Source of the DNA: CBDDGJ01 sp965199285
Lineage (GTDB): Bacteria; Pseudomonadota; Alphaproteobacteria; RS24
DNA: 64,000 nt
Direction: 5' to 3'
Assembly: GCA_965199285.1 (NCBI GenBank)
Contig: OZ240687.1
Span: 1,860,001 to 1,924,000, forward strand
Positions 52,404 to 61,083 of this stretch are shown here, in pieces. A program made the translations under genes and the position numbers. Each line of letters starts with the position of its first letter. Positions within the stretch are counted from its first letter, which is position 1. The notes under the pieces are model-generated. The model worked only from the letters and a program-made list of their open reading frames with translations. It was not told the DNA's origin and ran no database searches.

Positions 52404-52832
52404 TTATACGCCAAGCTGCGACAGGCAATCCTCAATCGCGCTGAATACAAGCAGCGTAGAGGTGTGGCGATTTTTATAATCACGCACCGGCGATAACACT
52501 TCCAAATCCTGCCATTTTCCGCTGGGCGGCGCGCCGTCTTCTTGCAGCATGGCGCGCATTGTGCGGGCTAATTCATGCAATTCTTGCGGGGCGCTATCAA
52601 TAATATTCTGTGCGACAATGCTGGCGCTGGCTTGCCCCAAAGCGCATGCCTGCAATTCATGCGCATAATCGGCAACAAGCCCCGCTTCATCCAGATTTAA
52701 CTGCACTGAGATTTTTGAACCGCATAAATGCGATACCGCGACGGAGGTGCTTTGCGCATTTTCAAGCTTACCAATACGGGGAATATTACCCGCCAGTGCC
52801 AAAATCCGCTCATTATAAAGGTCTAAGCTCAT
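52404..52832 (-). CDS. Iron-sulfur cluster scaffold-like protein (NifU/IscU N-terminal family)
   Basis: A 142-aa protein. LYNERILALAGNIPRIGKL, HLCGSKISVQLNLDEAG, ELQACALGQASASIVAQNII and the end PVRDYKNRHTSTLLVFSAIE follow the IscU/SufU-like fold with cysteines at Cys42-, Cys68- and late Cys-type positions. One ligand of classical IscU is displaced. Alphaproteobacteria often have this gene beside TSUP or cysS; its role is inferred. It overlaps the cysS stop by 4 nt. Confidence 0.82.
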   Translation of the reverse strand: MSLDLYNERILALAGNIPRIGKLENAQSTSVAVSHLCGSKISVQLNLDEAGLVADYAHELQACALGQASASIVAQNIIDSAPQELHELARTMRAMLQEDGAPPSGKWQDLEVLSPVRDYKNRHTSTLLVFSAIEDCLSQLGV

Positions 52833-54181
52833 GAACGGATAACCCAATCTGTGCCGTCAGGGGTGATTTTTATGTCAATGCCCATATCGGCTAATTGGTC
52901 GCGAATGGCATCGGCGCGGGCATAATCTTTCGCTTGCCGTGCGGCGGTGTTTTCGGCAATCAGCGCCTCGACTTTTTCTCTATCAATATGCTGCGCTTTG
53001 GCGGCAAACCAATCTGTGGCGCTCTTATTATTGAGAAGCCCAAGCATGTGCGCGGCCGCTAAAAATGCTGATTTTTGCTCTTTTGTCTCAATATTCTTGC
53101 TGAGATGATGCAAAATCGCCAGTGCTTTCGGGGTGTTCAAATCATCGCAAAGCGCGGCCAGAAAATCATCCGGCGGCGGGCTGTCTTCCGTTTCAATCGA
53201 TTTTGTGTTTTCTAAAATCTGATAAAGCCCATCCAGCGTGCGGGTGCATTGCGCCAATAGGGTCGGCGTAAAATCAATCGCTTGCCGATAATGCCCTTGC
53301 AGCAGCGCCAGCCTTATCGTCTCTGCCGGATAGCTTTGCAGCAGCTCATTGAGCAGTTGAATATTGCCGAGCGATTTTGACATTTTCTCGCCGCCAAGCC
53401 GCAACATGCCATTATGAAGCCAGACATTTGCCAGCTCTTTTTGATTTGTACAACGGCTTTGCGCGCATTCATTTTCATGATGCGGGAATTGCAAATCCAT
53501 GCCGCCGCCATGAATATCTATGGTGTTGCCAAGATGTTTTTTAATCATCGCCGAACATTCAATATGCCAACCAGGGCGGCCATAACCATAAGGGCTTTGC
53601 CAGCCGGGTTGCTCGCTGTCCGAAGGCTTCCATAAAACAAAATCATGCGCATTGCGCTTATAGGGCGCGACCTCCACCCGCGCGCCGGCCTGCATATCTT
53701 CAAGATTGCGGCGCGACAGACTGCCATAATCCGCATCCGAAGTGACATCAAATAGCACATGCCCTTCCGCCTCATAAGCATGTTCAGCTTTGATAAGAGT
53801 GGTAATCATCGCTAAAATATCGTCAATATGGGCGGTCGCAAAAGGCTCTATATCCGGCGGTTGCACATGAAGAGCGGCCATATCCTGCTGATAGAGATCA
53901 TAATAGCGGGCGGAAATAACTGAAATATCAACCCCCTCATCTGCGGCGGCTTTATTTATTTTATCATCAATATCGGTGATATTGCGGGCATATATCACGC
54001 GCGGATAAAGATGCCGCAACAGCCGTACCAAAATATCAAAAACCACTGCCGGCCGCGCATTGCCAATATGGGCGGGGCCATAAACAGTGGGGCCGCAGAC
54101 ATAGATTTTCACACATGCCGGATCAATCGGGGTGAATTCATGCTTTTTTTGAATACGGCTATTATAAATTTGCAATGCCAT
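52829..54181 (-). CDS. cysS: Cysteinyl-tRNA synthetase
   Basis: A 450-aa class I synthetase. KIYVCGPTVYGPAHIGNAR holds the zinc cysteine and HIGH-like HIGN, GWHIECSAM a further zinc cysteine, FPHHENECAQS the zinc histidine, and GGEKMSKSLGNI the KMSKS loop. The start at 54181 gives MALQIYNSRIQKKHEF, normal for the family. It is coupled to the scaffold-like gene. Confidence 0.97.
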   Translation of the reverse strand: MALQIYNSRIQKKHEFTPIDPACVKIYVCGPTVYGPAHIGNARPAVVFDILVRLLRHLYPRVIYARNITDIDDKINKAAADEGVDISVISARYYDLYQQDMAALHVQPPDIEPFATAHIDDILAMITTLIKAEHAYEAEGHVLFDVTSDADYGSLSRRNLEDMQAGARVEVAPYKRNAHDFVLWKPSDSEQPGWQSPYGYGRPGWHIECSAMIKKHLGNTIDIHGGGMDLQFPHHENECAQSRCTNQKELANVWLHNGMLRLGGEKMSKSLGNIQLLNELLQSYPAETIRLALLQGHYRQAIDFTPTLLAQCTRTLDGLYQILENTKSIETEDSPPPDDFLAALCDDLNTPKALAILHHLSKNIETKEQKSAFLAAAHMLGLLNNKSATDWFAAKAQHIDREKVEALIAENTAARQAKDYARADAIRDQLADMGIDIKITPDGTDWVIRS

Positions 54182-54337
54182 TGTGCTGCAAATATACGCA
54201 TTTGCTTTGGCTTGTAAAGGTAATTGCAATCTTGCAAAACTATATGCAAATATAGGGGTAAAACAAGGCTTGGGTTATCGGTCTATTTGTGATAGGTAAC
54301 GGCAAATGGGCATGGATAAGAATAGCGAGATATAAGC

Positions 54338-54964
54338 ATGGATGCGATTGTAGATAAAGATAAGATTATGGAACAAACGCGCAAAACAAATAAGGCAGAC
54401 CGCCCTAGTCGGGAAGAGGCAGAAGCGGCGGTACGCACATTGATTGCATGGGCAGGCGATAATCCAGACCGTGAGGGGCTTATCGATACGCCGAAGCGCG
54501 TCACAAAAGCCTATGAAGAGTTTTTTGCCGGCTATACCGAAGACCCAGAAGAGGTTTTGGGGCGTACCTTTGAAGATGTCGAAGGTTATGATGATATGGT
54601 GATGCTGCGCGATATTAGCTTAGAGAGCCATTGCGAGCATCATATGGTTGCGATTTTGGGGAAAGTTCATATCGCCTATATGCCTGTCAATAAAGTGGTC
54701 GGGATTTCAAAACTCGCCCGCGTGATTGAGATTTTTGCCAAACGCCTGCAAACGCAAGAAACCATGACCGCGCAAATTGTTGATTGCATTCAACGCGTGT
54801 TAGAACCGGCAGGGATTGCGATTTTGGTTGATGCAAAGCACCAATGTATGACCACGCGGGGGATTAAGAAACCGGATGTGGCAACCATCACCACCCGCTT
54901 TACCGGCGTTTTCGCTGAAGACCGGCAGTTGGAATCCCGTTTTCTGGCAATGATTAAGAACTAA
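54338..54964 (+). CDS. folE: GTP cyclohydrolase I
   Basis: It converts GTP to dihydroneopterin triphosphate at the head of folate/pterin synthesis. Zinc and catalytic residues lie in ISLESHCEHHMVAILGKVH (Cys, His, His) and DAKHQCMTTRGIKKPD (second Cys). DREGLIDTPKRVTKAYEEFF is the N-terminal core. It has 208 aa. It stands between divergent cysS and downstream hisI. Confidence 0.96.
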   Translation: MDAIVDKDKIMEQTRKTNKADRPSREEAEAAVRTLIAWAGDNPDREGLIDTPKRVTKAYEEFFAGYTEDPEEVLGRTFEDVEGYDDMVMLRDISLESHCEHHMVAILGKVHIAYMPVNKVVGISKLARVIEIFAKRLQTQETMTAQIVDCIQRVLEPAGIAILVDAKHQCMTTRGIKKPDVATITTRFTGVFAEDRQLESRFLAMIKN

Positions 54965-55059
54965 ACCCTATAATTTTCAATAGTACTGGATTATATCTAT
55001 ATAAAATGTTAACGTTTCTAAATTAAAGCATAAGAAATCTAAAATTTAAGAGGGTAAGA

Positions 55060-55533
55060 ATGACAAATATTTTTGCTGATCGCATATCTGTCGAGCAAGT
55101 CGAAGAAGGCACGCAATTAGCACCTAAATTTTATGATGGGCTTATTCCGGTTGTGACCACGGATGCGCAATCGGGTGAGGTGCTGATGCATGGGTTTATG
55201 AATGAAGAGGCGTTTATCCGCACCATTGAGACGGGTGAGGCGCATTATTATTCGCGCTCCCGTCAAGCCATCTGGCATAAGGGTGCGACCAGCGGTCTGG
55301 TACAGCATGTCGCCGAAATGCGGATAGATGATGATCAGGATTGCGTCTGGCTGCGGGTTAATGTTGCCGGCAATGGGGCAAGTTGTCATGTCGGCTATCG
55401 CTCATGTTTTTATCGTTCTGTGCCGGTAGGGGCTGATAAGAATACGCCCCTCACATTAAAATTTGAAGAGGCGGAGCGGGTATTTGATCCGAAAGAGGTC
55501 TATGGGGATGCGCCCAATCCAACGAAATTATAA
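55060..55533 (+). CDS. hisI: Phosphoribosyl-AMP cyclohydrolase
   Basis: Third step of histidine synthesis, opening the adenine ring of PR-AMP. Motifs: VLMHGFMNEEAFIRTIETG, AHYYSRSRQAIWHKGATSG, the metal-binding DDDQDCVWLRVN and GNGASCHVGYRSCFYR. The 157-aa chain has HisI only, with no HisE domain fused. The 3' end overlaps the start of the secretion operon by 26 nt. Confidence 0.96.
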   Translation: MTNIFADRISVEQVEEGTQLAPKFYDGLIPVVTTDAQSGEVLMHGFMNEEAFIRTIETGEAHYYSRSRQAIWHKGATSGLVQHVAEMRIDDDQDCVWLRVNVAGNGASCHVGYRSCFYRSVPVGADKNTPLTLKFEEAERVFDPKEVYGDAPNPTKL

Positions 55534-57085
55534 TCCTTTTATTTTCAGTTTTCTTTTTCTCTTGTGCCTTGCGGCGTGTGCGGGAGATAAAAAACCGACA
55601 TTGTCACCGGTTTCTGACGCTTCCAAAGCGATATCGCTTACGGATATGCCTGCGGATATGACGGTTGCGGCAGAAGCAGAAATATTATCGGAAGGTGATG
55701 AGCGGGCGGAAGAGACAGAGGCAATTCAGGCAGATGCCTTATCCTTGCCAAAACAGGCTGTAAAATTAGACAAAAACTTTGATGATGTTGTCAAATATCA
55801 TCCTTCTGTTCAACAAGGGCAAGATAATATTTGTCAGGCGCATTATATGGTTTTGCAAACGCGTAGCCAATATTTTCCTCATCTCGATTTATCCTTAAGC
55901 GGAGGTGATAAGATTATTGACCGAACCACACGCGCTGATGAGTTTGGCGGTAGTAATAGTCCAGAATATGATGGCAAAGGCATTAATGCGACCCTATCTT
56001 TGCGACAGCAATTATATGATTGGGGGCGCACAGGTGCGGCTGTGAAGGCAGCGCGATTTGAAGAACAAGCGGCGATTTTGAATTTTTATGCCAATATAGG
56101 CGATCAGCTAGAAGAGCTTATCACTTATGTTTTAGATTATATTCAGCAAGATCAGTTGCACCGTAATTATCAAATTGCCTATAAAAATATAAACACCACG
56201 GTGGAACGTATTGAAGCGCAATACCAAGCAGGCGCGGGGCGGATTGCTGATCTAAGGGCCGCGCAAGTTGTTCTGCTTGATAGTGAGCTTGCTGTTTCAC
56301 GTGCGGCGCGCACCCGCGATCAACTGGCGGCTTCTTTGGCAACGAATTTTGGTATTACAATTGAACAAGCACGCCAGCTTGCTTCTGAATTTAGGCGCTT
56401 GCGCCCTGAAATTCCGCCTCAGGTTGATGCCAAACAATCGATAAGGTGGCGTGTTTTAGATATTCGCGCCCGCGAAGCTGAGCAACAGGTAAGACGTTTG
56501 CGCGCGGCACGATGGCCGGCGATTAATGGTGTCGTCACTTTGCGGGGGTGGGATATTGATAATTTTGAAGAATCTTGCGGCAATGCCGTGCCGCGGACAG
56601 ACCCGAATGGGCGCTTTAGTGGTGGCACGTTTCGGCGGTTGCAGGATTGCCGCTCGCATGAAGTCACCGGCAATATTGAGGTGTCTATCCCCCTTTATGA
56701 TGGCGGTTCGAACCGCGCCCAGCAGGGGCAAGAAAATGCCCGTAAAAACTCACTTTTATCTGAAATAGCGGCTTTCGAACGGCACTATCAGGCTGATCGG
56801 TTTCAATATAATAAGGGTTTGCGCGATAATTTATATTATATAAGTGAAAATACGAAAAAGCTGGATGATATACGTGCGCAGTTGAACAGCGAGTTAAAAT
56901 TGCAAGGGCAGACACGTTCAAACGCGGTTGCAATTGGCAGATTATATTTTGATCTTGCACAGGTTGAAGATGAAAATATAACCTTGCAAATTGAAACCGA
57001 GAAGCTACGCTTGCGTGCCTTACATTTAGCCGGGGTGCTACCTGAAATTCTAGGAATAGCATTGCGAGCGGAAAGGTGCGAATAA
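55508..57085 (+). CDS. TolC-family outer-membrane lipoprotein of a type I secretion system
   Basis: A 525-aa outer-membrane factor. The N-terminus ends in lipobox CLAACAGD (Cys about residue 24), so it is probably lipidated. TolC repeats are seen as YHPSVQQGQDNICQAHYMVL, LRQQLYDWGRTGAAVKAARF, RIEAQYQAGAGRIADLRAAQ, RLRAARWPAINGVVTLRGW, ENARKNSLLSEIAAFERHYQ. A cysteine-containing insert (NFEESCGNAVPR, RLQDCRSHE) lies where a surface loop is expected. ATG 55508 has AGAGG 9 nt upstream; upstream in-frame codons lie inside hisI. It overlaps the ABC gene by 1 nt. Confidence 0.88.
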   Translation: MRPIQRNYNPFIFSFLFLLCLAACAGDKKPTLSPVSDASKAISLTDMPADMTVAAEAEILSEGDERAEETEAIQADALSLPKQAVKLDKNFDDVVKYHPSVQQGQDNICQAHYMVLQTRSQYFPHLDLSLSGGDKIIDRTTRADEFGGSNSPEYDGKGINATLSLRQQLYDWGRTGAAVKAARFEEQAAILNFYANIGDQLEELITYVLDYIQQDQLHRNYQIAYKNINTTVERIEAQYQAGAGRIADLRAAQVVLLDSELAVSRAARTRDQLAASLATNFGITIEQARQLASEFRRLRPEIPPQVDAKQSIRWRVLDIRAREAEQQVRRLRAARWPAINGVVTLRGWDIDNFEESCGNAVPRTDPNGRFSGGTFRRLQDCRSHEVTGNIEVSIPLYDGGSNRAQQGQENARKNSLLSEIAAFERHYQADRFQYNKGLRDNLYYISENTKKLDDIRAQLNSELKLQGQTRSNAVAIGRLYFDLAQVEDENITLQIETEKLRLRALHLAGVLPEILGIALRAERCE

Positions 57086-58827
57086 TGACTGATGAAACCA
57101 AACAGCACTGGTTTTGGAGCCCCGTTTTTGCGTGTCGGCGGGTTTATCTTCAGGTGATCGCGGCTTCGGTTCTGATTAATATTTTTGCGCTGGCAAGCTC
57201 GCTCTATATTATGACTGTATATGATCGGGTTATTCCCAATAATGCGATTGAAAGCCTGTGGGGGCTCACCATTATTATGGTGGTGATTATGGCGTTTGAT
57301 CTTACGGTAAAAATTATTCGCGGCTCATTTGTGGATACGGCCGGTGCGCGGATTGATCGGGTGGTCTCTGACGCTTTGTTCCAACGCATTTCGCGGTTTG
57401 ATATTGGCCTTAATCGTGAAACCACGGGCAAGCTAAATACAACGGTAAGAGAGTTTGAAATCTTAAAAGATCTTATCGGTTCTGGCTCCGGCATTGTCTT
57501 TGCGGATCTCCCTTTTATATTTTTGTTTCTGATTGTGATTTGGGGCATTGGTGGACCTATCGCGGCTGTACCGGCGATGATTGTGCCTGCCGTTATACTG
57601 GTTGGCGTTTTTGTGCAACCTTTCATGCGCCGTTTTGCAAAACTGGGATTGCAACAAGGGCAGGGAAAGCAAAGCGTGATGCTGGAAATGCTCAATGGGA
57701 TGGAGACATTAAAAACCATTCCCGGCGTGTCGATTTTGCGGCGGCGCTGGTTGCGGTCTGTGATCAACCAAAGCGAGGCGACGCATAAGATGCGTTTTTC
57801 TGGCCAGTTCACCCAATATGTAACGCAGCTCGGCCAGCAAGTAAGCCAGGTCGGGATTGTTATTTATGGAGTTTTTCTGATTTCATCTGGCACGCTATCG
57901 ATGGGCGAATTAATCGCTTGTGTGATTTTGTCGGGGCGCACATTAGCACCTTTAGGGCAAGTGACACAATTACTGGCAAAGTTTAACCAAGGGCTTGAGG
58001 CTTATCGTCATCTTGATGATTTGCTTGCGGGGGAGAGCTTGGAAGATAAAGGCAAAAAGCGTGTTTCGCGGGCGCGCTTAAGTGGTGAAATAAAAATCTC
58101 TGATATGAGTTTTACATATGAAGGCCAACAGCAACCCGCCTTAATGAATATTGATCTGGAGATTAAGGAAAAAGAAAAAATTGCTATTTTGGGACCAATT
58201 GGTTCCGGCAAAACAACGCTTTTGCGACTTATTGCAGGGCTCTATGAACCGGATAAAGGGAATGTCTTATTTGATGGTGCGGATGTCAGGCAAATTCGCC
58301 CAGAAGATATGCGTCGTGATGTGAGTTTTGTGTTTCAGCAGCCAGTTTTGTTTTCAGGGACGATCCGTGAAAATCTGCTTATGGGCAAAGCCGATGCGAG
58401 TGATGCGGATTTGCTCGAGGCGGCAAAATTATCTGGTGTCGATCAGTTTATCGGCATGTTGCCAAACGGCTTTGATTTTCATTTAAGCGAGGGCGGGCGT
58501 GAATTATCTGGCGGTATGCGGCAAAGCATTGCCTTGGCTCGCGCGCTCATCGCCAAACCGGCGGTTCTGCTTATGGATGAACCGACCGGCGCTATGGATG
58601 CCCGCACGGAAGCTTTTTTGGTAAAACAATTAGCTAATGCCATCACTGATATGACGGTGATATTTGTAACCCATCGCGGCATTATGCAAAACCTTGCAGA
58701 TCGTCTTATTGTGATTGAGCAAGGCGAAATAACGCTCAATGATACGCGCAAAAATATTGCCACAGCCCAAAAAGAAAAAGCCCAAAAAGAGAAAGTGCTG
58801 CAAGAACAGAAGGCGCAATCATCATGA
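57085..58827 (+). CDS. Type I secretion ABC transporter (LapB/HlyB type, no N-terminal peptidase-like domain)
   Basis: A 580-aa permease-ATPase. Membrane segments begin at residue about 20 (IAASVLINIFALASSLYIM) and run to about 310. VYDRVIPNNAIESLWGL is the family hallmark. The ATPase has Walker A LGPIGSGKTTLLRLIAGL, signature LSGGMRQSIALARAL and Walker B VLLMDEPTGAMDARTEA. The C39-like N-terminal domain of about 130 residues found in LapB/HlyB is missing, so substrate recognition must differ. A C-terminal lysine-rich tail follows. It is coupled to the HlyD-type gene by a 4-nt overlap. Confidence 0.92.
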   Translation: MTDETKQHWFWSPVFACRRVYLQVIAASVLINIFALASSLYIMTVYDRVIPNNAIESLWGLTIIMVVIMAFDLTVKIIRGSFVDTAGARIDRVVSDALFQRISRFDIGLNRETTGKLNTTVREFEILKDLIGSGSGIVFADLPFIFLFLIVIWGIGGPIAAVPAMIVPAVILVGVFVQPFMRRFAKLGLQQGQGKQSVMLEMLNGMETLKTIPGVSILRRRWLRSVINQSEATHKMRFSGQFTQYVTQLGQQVSQVGIVIYGVFLISSGTLSMGELIACVILSGRTLAPLGQVTQLLAKFNQGLEAYRHLDDLLAGESLEDKGKKRVSRARLSGEIKISDMSFTYEGQQQPALMNIDLEIKEKEKIAILGPIGSGKTTLLRLIAGLYEPDKGNVLFDGADVRQIRPEDMRRDVSFVFQQPVLFSGTIRENLLMGKADASDADLLEAAKLSGVDQFIGMLPNGFDFHLSEGGRELSGGMRQSIALARALIAKPAVLLMDEPTGAMDARTEAFLVKQLANAITDMTVIFVTHRGIMQNLADRLIVIEQGEITLNDTRKNIATAQKEKAQKEKVLQEQKAQSS

Positions 58828-60251
58828 AAAAGCTGGCGGAGAAACTGAAAGAAAAATTGCGCGAAAGGATCAATATAAATACAGATATAAAGTCTTATGT
58901 GCAGTTGCAATTTTATAATGATTTGGGGGTACGCATATATCGAAATTTTTTTGCTCCCCCTTCGGCCGATATGGCAGCAAAAATGCAGCTGGCTGATGTC
59001 GATTGGGGAGATGAAGACGGTTTTACCGATGATTTGCGATTGCGGGGCAATACATTATTTTTCCTGATCGCCTTGTTTTTCTTAATTGCGTTTATCTGGG
59101 CAGCCTTGGTGGAGCTGGATGAGGTGGTGCGCGCCGAAGCCACAATTGTACCGCCAAGCGCGGTGCAGCTTGTACAAAACCGGCAAGCCGGTGCGGTTGT
59201 CGATATTTATGTAAAACTTGGTGATCAGGTAAAAGCGGGGCAGGAGCTCTATCGGCTGGAAGATACGGATGCGCTTGCCAATTTTGATGATAATGAGATT
59301 AAAAACGCGACCGCGCGGGCAGCCGCCGTTCGCCTGGCCGCAGAAATTAGTGGCGCGGAGGAGGTTTTATTTCCCGATGAGCTTAAGCAAATCCGCCCTG
59401 ATTTAGTTATTGCAGAAAAAGAATTATTCCGGCAAAGGCGCGAGGCATTGGATGGGCAGCTTGTTCTGGTGGAGCGTTCAATCCGCGAAAAGGAAGCGGA
59501 AATGAAAATGAACCAAATCCTTATTGAAACCCTTACAGAAGAATTACAAATTCTCGAACCTCTGGTAAAAGAAGGGCATGAACCGCGCATGACTTTGCTT
59601 GACAAAAAAAAACAGCTGGTACAAGCCGAGCATGGTAAGGTGCAGTCTGAATTAGCTGTAGAACGCGGGCGTGATGAATATGATTCAATCATTTCTGAAT
59701 TTAAAGCACAAGCGGCGCGCGAACTTTCCGGAACCAAATTGGAGGTGGGACAAACCGCCGCCCGCGAAGCGGCGTTGAGGGGGAAAATCGACCAGACTGT
59801 AGTGCGCGCACCGGTAAGTGGTGAGATCTCTGCGGTTCACATAAAAACGGTTGGCGCGGTCGTACAAGATGGCACGGTGCTGGCTGAAATTGTACCAGCT
59901 GAAAAGAGCCTGCTGGTGAATGCACGTGTGCCGGCCGAAGATATTGCCAGCATTTATGTTGGGCAGACCGCGAATGTTGGCTTGTCGGCCTATGATGTGG
60001 CGCGTTATGGTAGTATGAAGGGGCAAATTGAACGAATTGCCTCTAACACCACGCAGCAAGAAGGCGTACCGCCTTTTTATGAGGTGATTATTATGATCCC
60101 GGAACCGAAATTATCGAAAAGCGAGCAAGAGGTTGAGGTGGTTCCCGGGATGACGGCGATTATTGATATTATCGGCCGCAAGCGTACGATTTTGGAATAT
60201 ATCCTCACCCCGCTTGAACAGGCCGCCGGGGTTGCGTTCCGCGAGAATTAG
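58824..60251 (+). CDS. HlyD/LapC-family periplasmic adaptor of a type I secretion system
   Basis: A 475-aa membrane-fusion protein. One inner-membrane span (LFFLIALFFLIAFIWAALVE, about residues 77-96), a split lipoyl domain (QAGAVVDIYVKLGDQVKAGQ and RAPVSGEISAVHIKTVGAVV), a long coiled coil (LVERSIREKEAEMKMNQILI) and a C-terminal GMTAIIDIIGRKRTILEYIL follow the family order. It bridges the ABC transporter and the TolC-like lipoprotein. The last gene of the operon; the inverted repeat begins 17 nt later. Confidence 0.92.
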   Translation: MKKLAEKLKEKLRERININTDIKSYVQLQFYNDLGVRIYRNFFAPPSADMAAKMQLADVDWGDEDGFTDDLRLRGNTLFFLIALFFLIAFIWAALVELDEVVRAEATIVPPSAVQLVQNRQAGAVVDIYVKLGDQVKAGQELYRLEDTDALANFDDNEIKNATARAAAVRLAAEISGAEEVLFPDELKQIRPDLVIAEKELFRQRREALDGQLVLVERSIREKEAEMKMNQILIETLTEELQILEPLVKEGHEPRMTLLDKKKQLVQAEHGKVQSELAVERGRDEYDSIISEFKAQAARELSGTKLEVGQTAAREAALRGKIDQTVVRAPVSGEISAVHIKTVGAVVQDGTVLAEIVPAEKSLLVNARVPAEDIASIYVGQTANVGLSAYDVARYGSMKGQIERIASNTTQQEGVPPFYEVIIMIPEPKLSKSEQEVEVVPGMTAIIDIIGRKRTILEYILTPLEQAAGVAFREN

Positions 60252-60293
60252 AATATTCGCGATATTGGCTAGATTTTGATCCTCCGGCAGGTT

Positions 60294-60539
60294 TTATAGT
60301 TTCGGCTTGGGAGGATCTTCATCAATATTAAGCAAATAGCTTTCGGGGTGATGAACCATATCTTTACCTTTGGGCTTATCCTTGCTGAACCTGCCCGCCG
60401 CCCATTTCACGGTATTTTTAAGTCCGATCATCAGGGTAACGATGATGATGGTAAAAGAGATAATCCATATAGCTTGGACAAGATCGGTTGAGGTGTGATA
60501 TTTATTGAGCACATCTGCTAAAAAATTATACTCATGCAT
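60294..60539 (-). CDS. Small single-span membrane protein (81 aa), copy 2
   Basis: It is identical to the protein at 10631-10876 at 70 of 81 positions. The 11 replacements (V6F, W7L, M10V, T33I, A35T, A43T, V47A, D49G, G52S, T61M, C68Y) spare the hydrophobic span and the tail HHPES.LLNIDEDPPKPKL. Silent changes also occur, so the frame has been kept for some time after duplication. It has the same GGAAAGGAAAA ribosome site. Family and function unknown. It converges on the type I secretion operon. Confidence 0.7.
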   Translation of the reverse strand: MHEYNFLADVLNKYHTSTDLVQAIWIISFTIIIVTLMIGLKNTVKWAAGRFSKDKPKGKDMVHHPESYLLNIDEDPPKPKL

Positions 60540-60577
60540 TGGTTTTTCCTTTCCGTTTTACATGGTCAAACAAAACA

Positions 60578-60807
60578 GCATCAGAAAAACAATATCTGAT
60601 GCCGGGGTGTTCAAAAAACCATCTAAGAATAGCCACGACGCTTTTACCGCAAGCGGCTATTTTATAGCGTCGTCACCCCGACATAATAATAACGACAAAT
60701 ATGGGTGTCGATATAATGATCGGGCAATAAGAGGTTTTACGGCCGCTTATTGTCGGCCATCTTAGATGAGGGTTTTGAATCCCCCTTGTGCGGGAACTCC
60801 CCGCCAC
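60578..60807 (-). ncRNA. Candidate structured RNA / leader, copy 2
   Basis: Minus-strand counterpart of copy 1. P1 is GCCGGGGTG (60601-60609) / CACCCCGAC (60674-60682). P2 pairs ACGACGC with GCGTCGT without the G-U pair seen in copy 1. The inner hairpin loop is CTTG instead of TTCG, both favoured tetraloops. P4 pairs CATCTAAGA (60620-60628) with TCTTAGATG (60760-60768), with one compensated G-C to A-T change relative to copy 1. H1 is GTGCGGG (60788-60794) / CCCG-C-CAC (60800-60807). The terminator-like GCATCAGA/TCTGATGC (60578-60602) lies next to the 81-aa gene. P1 and P4 cross as in copy 1. Confidence 0.6.
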
Positions 60808-61083
60808 AGTTAACAGGCTACCATAAAAGGCGAAGAAGTCAAAGGGAGAAAATTTGGATGGTGCAAGAGAATAGAAATGCGACTAGCTGTGATCTTTCAG
60901 TAAGTTGTTCATTCGATTTCACTTATAGTGATTGGTATTACGACAATACTGACTGTGAAAGTCATGATTATAAAAAGGAAACCGAATGAACATTCACAAA
61001 AATGCCAGATTAACACCCCCCTTATTTATAAATAGTGGGTCGAGAGCAGATGTGTTGCGCCCTATCGGTTCTGCTCCTAAACT

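Larger units (their letters stand above)
60268..60884 (-). repeat. 617-bp duplicated segment, copy 2 (inverted copy of 10286-10902)
   Basis: It matches copy 1 along its whole length on the opposite strand, from GCTAGATTTT (60268) to the GACT at 60881-60884. Conserved parts include the 81-codon gene, the dyad GATCCTCC (60278-60285) / GGAGGATC (60310-60317), the terminator-like hairpin and the structured leader. The rest of the gap 60885-61083 shows no gene or repeat that I can name. Confidence 0.85.

Noticed and set aside
60750..60989. 79-codon frame on the plus strand starting in the structured element
   Set aside because: It runs through the conserved RNA helices on the opposite strand, has no ribosome site, no counterpart in copy 1, and an unremarkable composition.
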